A DNA stretch of 64,000 nucleotides. Origin: Rhabditoides inermis (taxonomy: Eukaryota > Nematoda > Chromadorea > Rhabditida > Rhabditidae). Location of the stretch: positions 22,501 through 86,500 of the forward strand of contig CAWZYM010000091.1 in NCBI GenBank assembly GCA_963966185.1, in the 5' to 3' direction. Positions 1 through 10,671 of this stretch are shown here, piece by piece. The notes below the pieces were generated by a model. That model did no database searches. It worked only from the letters and a program-made list of their open reading frames with translations, and was not told where the DNA came from. Made by a program: the position numbers and the translations under genes. Position 1 is the first letter of the stretch; each line of letters begins with the position of its first letter.

Positions 1-215
1 CCTGGACTTCCAGGGTTCAAAGTTGACAGATGTGCTGACCTTTTTGATCATCTCTTACTCACCCCCTTGATTACAGCCCTGGACTCTGCGGGGGTGCTAG
101 AACAAGTCACTGTTATTGTCAATCTCGTTGTCTCACCCCCGTTCCCATTGCAGCCCTGGACTCCCCGGGCGGTTCGGTGTCGTCGTCCCGTCCGGCGACG
201 GCGCACGCGTCTCCC

Positions 216-3200
216 ATGCGCAACCTGAGCAGCGCCTCCGGGGGCCTGTACGTGTCCGCACCCGGCAAGATCATCCTCTTTGGAGAGCACGCTGTGGTTT
301 ATGGAAGGGTGGGTGGCGGCTTTTTTTTTTAAATTATTGATATTGTGTTTTCACTGTTTATAGAGAATAGCACAGCTGTAGCCACGGTTTGTATCCACCA
401 GCGTTTGTTTTCATTTGGTGACCTCTACTTTACGGTGTCGAAATGTTTGTTGTCGAACGCCGTTGTTTATAATGTGCAATGGAAACATAGAGATTTTGAG
501 ATGTTAGAAACAATATCCGGGCTAGGGATGACTGTTCAGTTAGATGGCGGGCGATAACATGATTAATCTGAACTGATGTAGCAGACGAGTTGTGAACGGT
601 AGTGGTTGATGGATTTGATATTTTTCTACGTGAAGTGAAGACAGTCTATCTGTATGCACAAGTTGATTGTCAGACAGGCAGCGGTTGGCATGTCTATATG
701 AGATTTGAGGCCAGATGAAAAAGAAAAGGGAAGAAAAAGACAAACGCGGCCAAGGATTGGTTGCAGACGGCGATCGCCGGGTCGATCGACCTGCGCACCT
801 ACGTGTCGCTGTTCACGTCGGCCGACGGACGCATCTACCTCAGCCTGCCCGACCTCGGCGTCGAGAAGACGTGGATGCTCAAGGATCTCGTCAAGGCGGC
901 CGACAAGCTGGCTGGTGGGTCGAAGGTCGAAGAGTGGGGGACGGACGGGTTTACTGTTTACTGTTTCAACTTGGTGTTTCAAACGGTGGGTGAACAGAGC
1001 TGTGACCTAGTAAGCATTAGAGTGTTGTGAAAATGTCACGCAGTGTGTGAGGAGGAAGCGAAAGAGGAGAAGTGTGAGAGTGGGCATTTTGGTGGATGCG
1101 TGCGAAATCCCAAATTTCTTGTTTCCTATGTTGTAGATGTTAAATGAGTAGTTGAGAGAGGGGAGAGACAGACAGACAGACAGAGACATCCATCTTGCAG
1201 CCGAGTACCCAGTGGAGGAGTCGGAGGCGCCGTCTCTGGAGCTGCTCGTGCCGCTCGCTCGGAAGCTGTCCGGCAGCTGCGAGGAGCAGTGCGGCGTGCA
1301 GCACCTGGCCATCCTCGCCTTCTGGTACCTGCTGCTCGGTGTGGCGCATCGCAAGAGGTACTTCCACTGGAGACAGCAGGGGTACGCTTGTGGTGGTGTG
1401 GGTGCGGGCGAGGGGGTAGGGGCACGCACTGCATGCCTCTCTCTCTATCTCTCTATCCACACTTGCTAGCTGCTCTCGCCTAACACACTTTCTTCGTTTC
1501 GAGTGCTCCTAGCTCACCTGTGTTCTCACACTCTTCTCTTGCCAGCTGTGGGTGTCCTGGAGAATTGGTCGCTTGAGACGAATTTTCCAGGATGCTGTTT
1601 GTAAGGTAGCTGGGTTGGTAGTTGTGTGCTGTTGTTGGGTGTGTGGCGGCAGGAGCAGGGGTGTGTTGGTGTTTGGTTTCAGCTACTCGTCGCTGTCTCG
1701 CCCCGCGCGCAACTCCGGCGACTCTGCGGAGGAGTGAGTGTGCGCCCCCCGGTCAATCTCTTCGAATCGTCCTCGAAACGCCTTTCAAACTGCTTTTGCT
1801 AACGTTGTCGAAAACGCGAGGCAGTTTCGAAGAGACTGACCACACCCTGAGAGCTCATTCACAGTGTAGTGTGGGTGGTAGTTGTGTTGTCCGACATACT
1901 TGCGTGACGCTGGTGCTACGAAAGTATGTCGGAACTGAGTATTGTCGTGGTTGTTGCCTAATTCATGGATCCTCGACCCACGCGCCTCGACACTCACTCA
2001 CTCTTTCGATGTTGTGTTGTATATGTGTGTGTGTGTGTGGCCCACTCACTGCGCTATTTTGAGTGTTTTTTTTCTCGGTTGATTAGTTGATCGCACCCTC
2101 CGGCGAGATTTGGTTGCTTCCTCCTGTGCGAGAGAGATTAGGTTGTAGTGGGTAGAGATGGATGGGAATGAATGGATAGATTAGTGACTGTCACTCTCGG
2201 GTCGATATCGATCGATGAACGGGAATCGAACGACGACTTTCAGGGATCTTCTGGCGGTGAAGGCTACGGTTCGCTTCAAGCTCCCATCGTGCGTGGGACT
2301 AGGATCTTCTGGTGGGTGGATTGATACATTGATTTATTGATTGATTGATTGCAGGTGCGTATTGTGTGTGTATTGCGACTGCGTTGCTGCAGACTGCCGG
2401 TATCATCCCGCCGCCCTCTATCCCGGTAAGTCGAACTACATTTTCTCTATTTGTCGGAGGATGATCATGTTTATACCTTTGTGAGTTGTTGTCGTTGCCA
2501 TAATAATCACGTATGATGTTGTATTCTATGAAGTTGAAATAACGAAGATGAGACGGTGTGGCGCCTTTCGATTGTAGTAGACAGTAGAAGTATGATTGTG
2601 AATAGCGTCAGTGCGTGGAAAGTGATCTTTGAAAAGTGATCAAATCGGTTATAAATGTGTGGATAAATCGATAAATCGATACTTGCAGACGGAGGAGGGC
2701 ACTATGACGTGGGAGGACGCACACCTGGACACTATCCGCAAGTGGGCCACCTCTGCCGAGTCACTCATTCACGGAAGGGCATCGGGACTCGACGCCGCTG
2801 TGTGCACATATGGTGAGCAGGGGGATTACGGTAGCGCTGCGGTAGGTCTCTGCACGATAGCTGCGGACATTTTGTGAAAGGGGTACGGTAGCAGATCTAG
2901 TGATGGGAAGGGACCATGCACCATGTGCTCGACCTGTCAGTCTCGGTTTAGCCTGCCTCCTCACTGATGAGAGTGGTGCTCGATCTGTCTGACTCTCTTC
3001 TGTTTCTGCATCCCCCTCTCACTCTCTGGCGCGGCATGTCTTTTCTGTCTCTCTACTCTCTCGATCCTCGATGGTAGCCGTAAAGTAGCGGTCAGACTCT
3101 TCGAAACTCCGTTCGATACAGCCTTCGAAACGTTTTCGAAACACGACCCAACAGCTTGTTTCGGAGGCGTTTTGAAGGGGCTGTTTTGAAGAGACTGACC

Positions 3201-4262
3201 ACACCTTAAGAGTTGGTGTGTGTTAGAGGATGCTCTCTCTCTCTCTCTGTTCGGTGTGCTGGTGTTAGAGAGAAAGAGGACGTGTCTCTCTCTCTTCGTC
3301 GTGCCTGTGTGCAAGCCTCCACGTTCCAGGCGATCGAAACTACGGCTACCAGAGTATCTCTCACCTCACGCACGTTGGGTGCTACGGTACGCGTGGCATA
3401 CTGTAGGCATATACTGTAGCAGCGCGTGATGGTGTGGTGGTGTCGTGTGAGTGTGTGTGAGTGGGACACGATCGCGGGTTACTGTATCATTTGCGGATAC
3501 GGTATTTGTTAGGGTTGGTGGTAACCCGCGTGCGCGGCTACTCTGCATGAATCGTGGTGCCTTTTTGTGAAACTCTCGCTCTTCTATCTCTCTCCTCTCT
3601 CGCTGTCTTTTTCTATGTTCTCTCTCCGCTCTCTCGCAGCCTCTAACACTCTCTCGCATGCGAAGACACACACCGAAGCTATCCATGTCTTTAAGTTTGT
3701 CATTTCGTAATCATTTTTTGTTCTAAAAAGTGGTGTTGCTGAGACGAACATAGGAGGCGACTGTTCTTTCCAGAAAGAGATTATTGATCGGCAATCGATT
3801 GATTGATGTGATTGCAGGAGGAGTCGCCAGCTACAAACCGGGTACGCGTATTGAGCATCTGAGAAAGTGAGTGTTTTTTTGTGATTGTATTTTATTTTCT
3901 TAATTTAATTTATTATAAACATGTGATGCATCACACATTGTCTTTGTCTGTTAGGGCAGCCGCAGTTTTTCGAGCGTCAGAAAGAAGACGAAGAAACAAA
4001 ACAGACAAAAACGCAAATCGAATACGAACAGTTCCAAACCGTAGCTGTACTATTTCCTATTTCGATTTGTGTGTATGTCATAACAACTTATGAATACACT
4101 ATTCTATAACAGACTAAAAAAGATGCTCGTTTTTCGATGTACAAAACGAATCCTCTTTTCAGTCTGCCGGATCTGCGGGTGATCCTTGTGAACTCGAAGG
4201 TAGAGAGGAACACGTCGCGAATGGTGCAGACGGTCAAAGAGAGGCTCAAGAAGGTGGGATGC

Positions 4263-4304
<42 letters not shown>

Positions 4305-4521
4305 TCCCTTCTTTCAGTTCCCCGAGGTGGTGGAGGGCATGTTCAGTTCGATTGACGCCATTTCGAGGGAGGCAGCCAAGCTGCTGCACCGGCCCGAGGA
4401 TGACGAGAATGGAGAGGGAGAAGGTGGGTGAGAGAGAGAGAGAGAGGAGAGAGAGAGGAGAGAGAGAGGGAGGAGAGAGAGAGGGTGCGGGGGAGGGAGA
4501 GAGGAAAGAAAGGAGAGAGAT

Positions 4522-4556
<35 letters not shown>

Positions 4557-4866
4557 GATGATGTGGCAGAGAAGCGCGAGAACGGCGGCAGCACTCCTCT
4601 CGTCGTCGACGGCGACCACCACTCTCTTCAGGTGTGTATTTTACCTTTTCTTCTTATTTTTTTTGGTATTTCGGACGTGTCGTATCCGCTAGTCTAGCGA
4701 CGCCATACGCCATTTGTCGATCGTAGTGGTGTTTTTTTTCTCGAATCGCCGCAACGTGGCTTTTGTTCATTTGTCAATTTGTGATTAGCAGCGATGGTGA
4801 CGAGTTTTGGTGGTTTTTTGGGGGCGTTGTTAGTGGTGCTGGCTTACGTTGACGTGATATCATCCG

Positions 4867-4911
<45 letters not shown>

Positions 4912-6270
4912 AGCTTCTTGTCTGAGTGTGACACATGTGTTTGTGTGGTTTCAGCCTGGCAGGACGGCTTCCGTGCGCTCCTCGTCTCTCTCGTCGTACG
5001 TGGCTGGGGGCAAGCGACTCTCGTCCGCCTCCGCCATCTCCTCCACCTCCGAGAAGGGCGAGCTCGTCGACACGTACACCAAGCTCAATGTGAGAGTGAG
5101 ACACCACGCCCCTCCACACGCCCCGCCCACTTTTTTTTGCTTTTTGGCTACTTGCTTTTTACTGTGGATAGTGTAGAGCTGGGTGAAGTGGCGTCCAGTT
5201 TCTTGGAAACTGCCAAAAGAGTTTCGATTTTGTGTTTGAACTGCGCGGTTTCGAAGAGACTGACGAGCACTGCGATCGGTATAGCTGAACATACGCGCGT
5301 CATGTGCAGCTATAACGATTCCGGTATTCCGGATGTGTCTCTGACTCTAACTCGCATTTTTTTTGGAACTTTTCGAATTTGAAGAACGTGTGTGCGTTGT
5401 AGGATCTTCGGATCATTGTAAGAAGGCGATTTGAAGGGCTTTCGAATAGACTAACGATCTTTGTTAGTAGTTCATGTATGTGTTTGCAGGATCTGTGCCG
5501 CATCAACAATCAGTTGTTGATCGGTCTCGGCGTCGGTCATCCCAAGGTCGACCAGATATGTACGCTGCTCGCGCGATACGGTAAGCGATGGGGGTACTGT
5601 ATGGGAAGGAGCAGTTGGATTACTGTAGGCGTACATTCGTGAACAAACTTGATCATAGTATGTTCGTGCTTGTGGAAAGCGTAATATAACTCGATGATCA
5701 CGAGGATGTGAAGGTGAATTGTGCTGACTTGAAATGAGATTGTGTATAGCAGTTAGTTTCTTAAAACTCGACCAAACAATGTGTTTCAAAGGCGTTTTTA
5801 AGAGACTTTATATTAGTTTATACGGTTGCATGATAACACGTGAAAAGAGGGAAAGATTATACAACAAAACAAGACTGACCAGCACCTCTTAGGCATCCAC
5901 CCGAAGATGACGGGGGCGGGCGGCGGCGGCAGCGTGTTCGCCTTCCTCAAGCCCGACACCCCGCAGACACTGCTGGATATGATCAGCGGGGAGCTGAGCA
6001 AGCTGGGATACGAGGTAGGGGGGAGGGGTGTATAGACAGACAGACTAAGACCGTCTTGTCCAGGACCATTTACACATAGTTTTCACATATCCGGATGAAG
6101 AGTTTCCAAGAGTGACAGGTAGTTAGACAGACAGACAGGCAGCGAGACAGACAGACAAACGCGGACCGACGATAGCGTTTCTATTACAGGTGTGGCAGCC
6201 GCCGCTCGGTGGTCCAGGAGTGGTGGAGCACCCGTCGCGGCCGGAGCTTTTTGGTTCTATGAACAAGTAG
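216..6270 (+). CDS. mvk-1: Mevalonate kinase (GHMP kinase family), 15 coding exons
   Basis: Predicted to phosphorylate mevalonate with ATP in the cytosolic isoprenoid/sterol precursor pathway. Exons: 216-308, 767-914, 1201-1357, 1683-1733, 2244-2311, 2355-2425, 2689-2812, 3818-3866, 4163-4253, 4318-4423, 4570-4631, 4955-5089, 5490-5580, 5893-6014, 6190-6270; together 1449 nt, 482 residues, all phases consistent. Visible signatures: SAPGKIILFGEHAVVYG at the N-terminus, CVGLGSSGAYCV (ATP-binding motif 2), HGRASGLDAAV with the presumed catalytic Asp, and KMTGAGGGGSVF near the C-terminus. Odd points: motif 2 is preceded by PSC where PPG-like glycine-rich residues are usual, and exons 10-12 add a Ser-rich insertion, making the protein longer than the roughly 400 residues of vertebrate enzymes. 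The frame is open upstream of the ATG at 216 back to the acceptor at about 152, so an upstream coding exon outside or at the edge of the window is possible. Confidence 0.93.
1751..1841. mobile_element. MITE-like inverted-repeat element, copy 1
   Basis: The left end reads GGTCAATCTCTTCGAA and the right end is the complement of GGTCAGTCTCTTCGAA, 15 of 16 matching. The 91-bp interior has no coding potential. It sits in a kinase intron and resembles the copies near 3090, 5190 and 47521. Confidence 0.6.
3090..3200. mobile_element. MITE-like inverted-repeat element, copy 2
   Basis: Begins GGTCAGACTCTTCGAAAC and ends TTGAAGAGACTGACC. The right end and the following ACACC match copy 1. The 111-bp element lies in the intron before exon 8 of the kinase gene. 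Confidence 0.6.
4015..4107 (+). repeat. Dispersed repeat in a kinase intron, inverted copy at 22531-22623
   Basis: About 90 nt beginning AAATCGAATACGAACAGTTC and ending ACTATTCTAT match the reverse complement of 22531-22623 with only a few differences. The distal copy ends in a short (ATAGA)-type tail, as retroposed elements often do. It is separate from the MITE family. Confidence 0.65.
5190..5264. mobile_element. MITE-like inverted-repeat element, copy 3 (diverged)
   Basis: The right end TTTCGAAGAGACTGAC is nearly identical to copies 1 and 2. The left end (CCAGTTTCTTGGAAAC) is more diverged. Further degraded pieces are seen near 5433-5452 and 5752-5880 in the next introns. Confidence 0.5.
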
Positions 6271-6750
6271 AGGTATAGAGAGAGTAGCGGCAGCCCCAGC
6301 AATGCACACGTCTTCCACAGAGGTTCATTCACAGAGTCGACCGTTGAGGTCCACCTCCCGTCTAGCCCCATGGTCCCTTTCCCTCCCGCCCACGGAGAGA
6401 GATGTCTATATTTATTGTGCCCCGATGTATTTGGTGTGTCTATGTGTGTGTGTGTTCTCGCAGCGGCTGCAATAAGTGAGAGCTGTGTGTGAGTGTGAAT
6501 GAGAGATTTCCCCTGATTAGATGTGAGTGGCGCGCGCGCGCGGCGCCACCCCCTTTCCGTTCCTTCGGCCCCTCTTTTGCGTCCGCGCGCGCTCTCTCTT
6601 CAATTATTTGATTCTGTGTCCCTTCCCTCCCCCGATATATTGGATTTTATATTTATGGATTTCCGCAGAGGCTATTATAATACGATACATACAATGTGTG
6701 TGTTTTTGGAGCCTTGGCCTTTTTGAAGGTGGGGCACACACGGCAAATGG

Positions 6751-6756
6751 AATAAA
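6751..6756 (+). terminator. Poly(A) signal of the mevalonate kinase gene
   Basis: AATAAA lies 481 nt after the kinase stop codon, a plausible 3' UTR length; no closer canonical hexamer was seen. Confidence 0.5.
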
Positions 6757-6774
6757 GCGATGTATATTGAGGGT

Positions 6775-6925
6775 GTTTTATCATTTTATCATTATCATTG
6801 TTCATTCCAAATGAACATACACTATTTTGGTACGATACTAAGATTACAACATTGATCACGTGATGTCGAGAGATGAAGGAGACGAGATCAGAGTGAGAGG
6901 ATGGGCGTGAGATGTGTAGATATAG
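6775..6925 (+). repeat. Dispersed repeat, copy A (second copy near 24110-24290)
   Basis: The core TTATCATTATCATTGTTCAT and the following segment (GAACATA, then an A-rich part, then GAGATGAAGGAGACGAGATC, ending near TGTAGAT) recur in the same order and strand at 24110-24290. It lies just after the kinase poly(A) signal. Nature unknown. Confidence 0.6.
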
Positions 6926-6946
6926 ATAGGGTATCAGGTATTCTCT

Positions 6947-7789
6947 GTCGTTTTCCTACAGTCGTTTGTCGTTTTCCTACAATCGCCTGTCGATTTCTTA
7001 CAGTTGCCTGTCGTTTTCCTACAGTTGTGTGTCGTTTTCCTACAGTTGTGTGTCGTTTTCCTACAGTTGTGTGTCGTTTTCCTACAGTCGTCTGTCGTTT
7101 TCCTACAGTCGTTTTCCTACATTCGTCTGTCGTTTTCCTACAGTCGCTTGTCGTTTTCCTACAGTCGTCTTTCGTTTTTTTTTTCGACAGGCAACTGTAG
7201 GAAAACGACAGGCAACTGTAGGAAAACGACAAGCAACTGTAGGAAAACGACACACAACTGTAGGAAAACGACACACAACTGTAGGAAAACGACATGCAAC
7301 TGTAGGAAAACGACAGACAACTGTAGGAAAACGACACACAATTGTGGGAAAACGACACACAACTGTAGGAAAACGACACACAACTGTAGGAAAACGACAG
7401 GCAACTGTAGGAAAACGCCAGGCAACTGTAGGAAAACGACATGCAACTGTAGGAAAACGACACACAACTGTATGAAAACGACAGGCAACTGATGGAAACG
7501 ACATGCAACTGTAGGAAAACGACAGGCAACTTTAGGAAAACGACACACATATGTAGGAAAACGACAGGCAACTGTAGGAAAACGGCAGGAAACTGTAGGA
7601 AAACGACAAGCAACTGTAGGAAAACGACAGGCAACTGTAAGAAAACGACAGGCCACTGTAGGAAAACGACAGGCAACTGTAGGAAAACGATAAACGACAG
7701 ACAACTGTAGGAAAACGACAGGCAACTGTAGGAAAACGACACACAACTGTAGGAAAACGACAGGCAACTGTCGTTTTCCTACAGTTGTG
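6947..7789. repeat. 21-bp minisatellite with two orientation switches
   Basis: The unit is GTCGTTTTCCTACAG followed by TTGCCT, with small variants. About 10-11 units run in this orientation from 6947 to about 7170. After a T-rich junction at 7171-7188 about 27 units run in the opposite orientation to 7767, and a last reversed unit (7768-7789) closes a perfect hairpin. Because 21 is a multiple of three and the unit has no stop in any frame, long heptad-repeat open frames appear on both strands; these are taken as a by-product. On the minus strand each unit of the large block contains TTTTCCTACAG, a good 3' splice site. Confidence 0.95.
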
Positions 7790-7828
7790 AGCCGTCTCTG
7801 TAAGTCAAGAAACTTACAGAGACGGCTC
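7789..7828. repeat. Perfect 16-bp hairpin copying an exon end
   Basis: The left arm 7789-7804 and right arm 7813-7828 are exact reverse complements with an 8-nt loop. The right arm contains the exon end and 5' splice site (GTAAG) of the minus-strand gene, so the left arm is an inverted copy of that exon border. It abuts the 22-bp perfect hairpin 7742-7763/7768-7789 of the minisatellite. Confidence 0.9.
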
Positions 7829-9025
7829 TCCAGCTCTGCTCCCTGCTTCTTCTGGTTCTGCCTTTCCAGCTCCTCCTTCTTACGCTCCGCGTCCAACTGC
7901 TGAGCGTACTGGTCCTCCAGCTCGCGCAGCACAGTGTACTTTAGCTTGTTAACATTGTCGAGGCCGTTGAAGAAAGCCATACGCTTCTCAATGAGAACTC
8001 TGTGCGCTGCGCGAAGGTCCTCCGGGAGAGAGTTCGAGGCTGAAGCACAAGATACAAAGGAAAGAACAGTTAACACTCACGCGACGAGCGCGCGCGAGGG
8101 TGCTGCTCCGGCTCCTGCGACGATGAAACTGAAGCACAATATACAAAGGAGAGAACAGGAAAAACTCACTATCCCTAGCACGCGGCGGCGCCACAGAGCC
8201 CGAGGCAGCCCTGGACCGCGACATGGGCGCAAGACTGGCCGAAGCTGAAACACAAGATACAAAGAAAAGAACAGTTAACACTCACTAGTACGAGAACGAG
8301 CAGGAGAGGGATCGACGGCCTTGCTATTGCGATCGCGTTCCTGCCGGCGGTTACGCGTAGTAGAAGCATGGTTGGTGCGGATCGGCGTCTCACTTACTGC
8401 GCGGCGTCGCTCATCGTAATAATCTGAACAGAAACTCTGGAAATTGAACAATGATATCAGTTCAAACATTTATGATAAACTCACCGTCCCTGATACGCTC
8501 CTCCTCCGACTCATACCCACGGGCAGGCATCTCCGAGTGAGAAACCTTTAAAAAAAGAATCTACGCGAAATGATGCGGAAAAACGAAAAATTCAAACAAG
8601 ACGAATATCGCGAGTAAAGAAGAATCTGAGGTACTTGCTTGAAGACACCGTACCTTCACAAATTTTCCCTCCGATACGGTCCACTCGCGGTTTATTTCAT
8701 AAACACCTGACCCACGTGGGATGAAATAATTGGATGGCATCACAGAATAATCCCTCAGCCGATCCCGCACACTGATAACACACTTAGAAGTTATTAACGA
8801 TGATGAGTTATTTGCCTTTTCAAGTGGTGGTCAAATACACTGCGAAGGCGCTCGCAAACATATTTGTCGTTTTCGCCGTTGGAACAAGACGAGAGGACAT
8901 AGAATACGGCACCTGCGACGTTCAACTTAAAAAATAAAGCACGTTTTACGCTTTAAAAAAACACCCACAGTTTTCTTCTTAGAAATAACTCTATAGCATT
9001 CAGATGCCTCGAAGAAGGGCGGCAT
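7818..9025 (-). CDS. Unknown protein of a putative mobile element, 8 exons, 3' end not resolved
   Basis: Exons on the minus strand, 5' to 3': 9025-8969, 8925-8816, 8771-8654, 8545-8485, 8423-8286, 8244-8170, 8128-8081, 8039-7818. The start is the ATG of MPPFFEASECYR. The second intron would need a GC donor (AG|GCAAAT). The N-terminal part (AGAVFYVLSSCSNGENDKYV) is compact. The middle is Arg/Ser-rich and low complexity. Exon 8 encodes a long charged helix with LRELEDQYAQQLDAERKKEE, a likely coiled coil. Three introns (8245-8285, 8129-8169, 8040-8080) are each exactly 41 nt and nearly identical. Exon 8 ends at GTAAGT inside the hairpin; beyond it lies the minisatellite, so the normal 3' end was probably lost, or uses an acceptor within the array. 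The gene is divergent to the transposase-like gene and probably belongs to the same element. Function not recognised. Confidence 0.6.
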
Positions 9026-9934
9026 CCTAAGCGCAATATAATAAAATATATAACAGCATCACATCATCATCAACAACAGCAACAACAATAACAACAACAA
9101 CAACAACAAGAGCAGCAGCAGCATCAACAACAACAACCACAGCGACAACAGCAACAACAAACAGAAGAAGAATAAACGGGAACAAAAATGAATCAATGAA
9201 CGATTAATCACGTAAATCAGGTCTTATGTACTGACAGAGTGTGCACAAGTTGCCAAAAAACATGCGCGCGCGCGCAATGCGTACAGGCTCCGCCCACTTA
9301 TTTCGTTCCGCGCAATTCAGACGGCGCAACGGCGCCCGTTTGTTTTGATCTCTGGCGCGCGCTTTTTTCACCATTCACACCATTCACACCATCTCTGGCG
9401 CGCAATCCGCAGTTTTTGGTGTGAATGGTGGAGGATTCGTTCCGCCCGCGCAGTCACAGTTTGCCGCTGCTTTTCCGGCACAGCCCGCCAAGCAGTGCGT
9501 TTATAGTTTATATTATATTATAGGATGTTTTTGACACGGCTCGTCAGAGCCATTCAGCCCGCGCAGTCGGGACGAGCCGGCTCGATCCATTCCAAGGGGC
9601 GGGGCTTGAGGGAAAAGGGGCGGGGCTTGGTCCCAAGTGGAAAATTAATACTGTAACTTGGGTGATTCGCTGATAAAGTTTGTAGTTTATTTTGTGGTTT
9701 GTATTCATCGTTTTCAAGTTGTGTTCATTTTAATATAATAAGAGTTCACCTAGCTGCGTGTTTCATTCGTTCTTAAATGTTACGATATTGTTTTTACGCG
9801 TCATTGAATGATAATCCGTTATGGTTTTCTTTTTCGTTTTTTTTTAAATAACGGTTACCGTTATTACCGGTTACCGTTGTTAACGTTTTGTTCGTTATTC
9901 AAACTCATATTTAAGGTACAAGTGTGCGTCAGAT
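9026..9934. promoter_or_regulatory. Shared intergenic region between two divergent element genes
   Basis: Holds an (AAC)n/(AGC)n tract at about 9068-9165, a GC-rich stretch with CGCGCGCGCG at about 9265, CACCATTCACACC repeats (9369-9390) facing their inverted copy at 9418-9430, and two identical GC boxes, GGGGCGGGGCTTG, at 9597-9609 and 9617-9629. Its position suggests a bidirectional promoter. No TATA box was recognised. Confidence 0.4.
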
Positions 9935-10628
9935 ATGGGCAAGGAGAAGGACTGCAACTCCTCAGGGAACGAGTGAGATTTTTGTTGTTGTTTTTTTCTT
10001 GATTTAGCATTTATATAATGTAATACGGTGATTGTTTGCATGTCTAGGGATCCCGGCGATGTGGGTGCGACGTCATCAAGTACAAAGAGTGTGCAGATGA
10101 AGGTTAAGTGAGTATTTCTTGTCTATGTGTTATTCGTTAAAACATGAATATTCATGAGTTTGTGTGTTGCAGGGTGAAGCACAACCACGTTTCGAAGCGA
10201 GATGAGAGGAGCGACGGCAACCGACGGATGAGATCCTCTGCTCCATCAAAGAATTCGTGAGTCAAGCAAAGTTGTATTGTGATATAATGGAAAGAACTTC
10301 TCATTGTTTTTTCACTTCATGTGTGTTGCAGGAAACTGGCTCTTGCCAAGCAGAAGGCCGCCAAAAGGAAGGCCGCCAAGATGCAGGCCGCCAAGATGCA
10401 GGCCGCCAAGATGAAGATCATCACGGAGAATATATCTAAAGGGTGTGTTTTTTTGTTCTATAAATACAAGTTTTTGTTTGTGGTTTTTATGAATGTGCGG
10501 ATATGAGTTTTTTTTTATTTGTTGATAAATGTTTTTAATTTGTGTGTTACAGAGTGCGACCGGAGTCTGGTGTGGATGAGGGAGAGCAGGCAGACAATCA
10601 TCAACAAGATCTTCAGTGAGTGCAACGA

Positions 10629-10671
<43 letters not shown>

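Noticed and set aside
6888..7742. Long open frames of 130-305 residues on both strands with heptad repeats
   Set aside because: They come from a 21-bp stop-free repeat that is open in every frame; no start context, splice signal or codon bias supports an independent gene.
6947..7770. CRISPR-like appearance of the 21-bp array
   Set aside because: Units are directly contiguous with no unique spacers, and the DNA is clearly eukaryotic.
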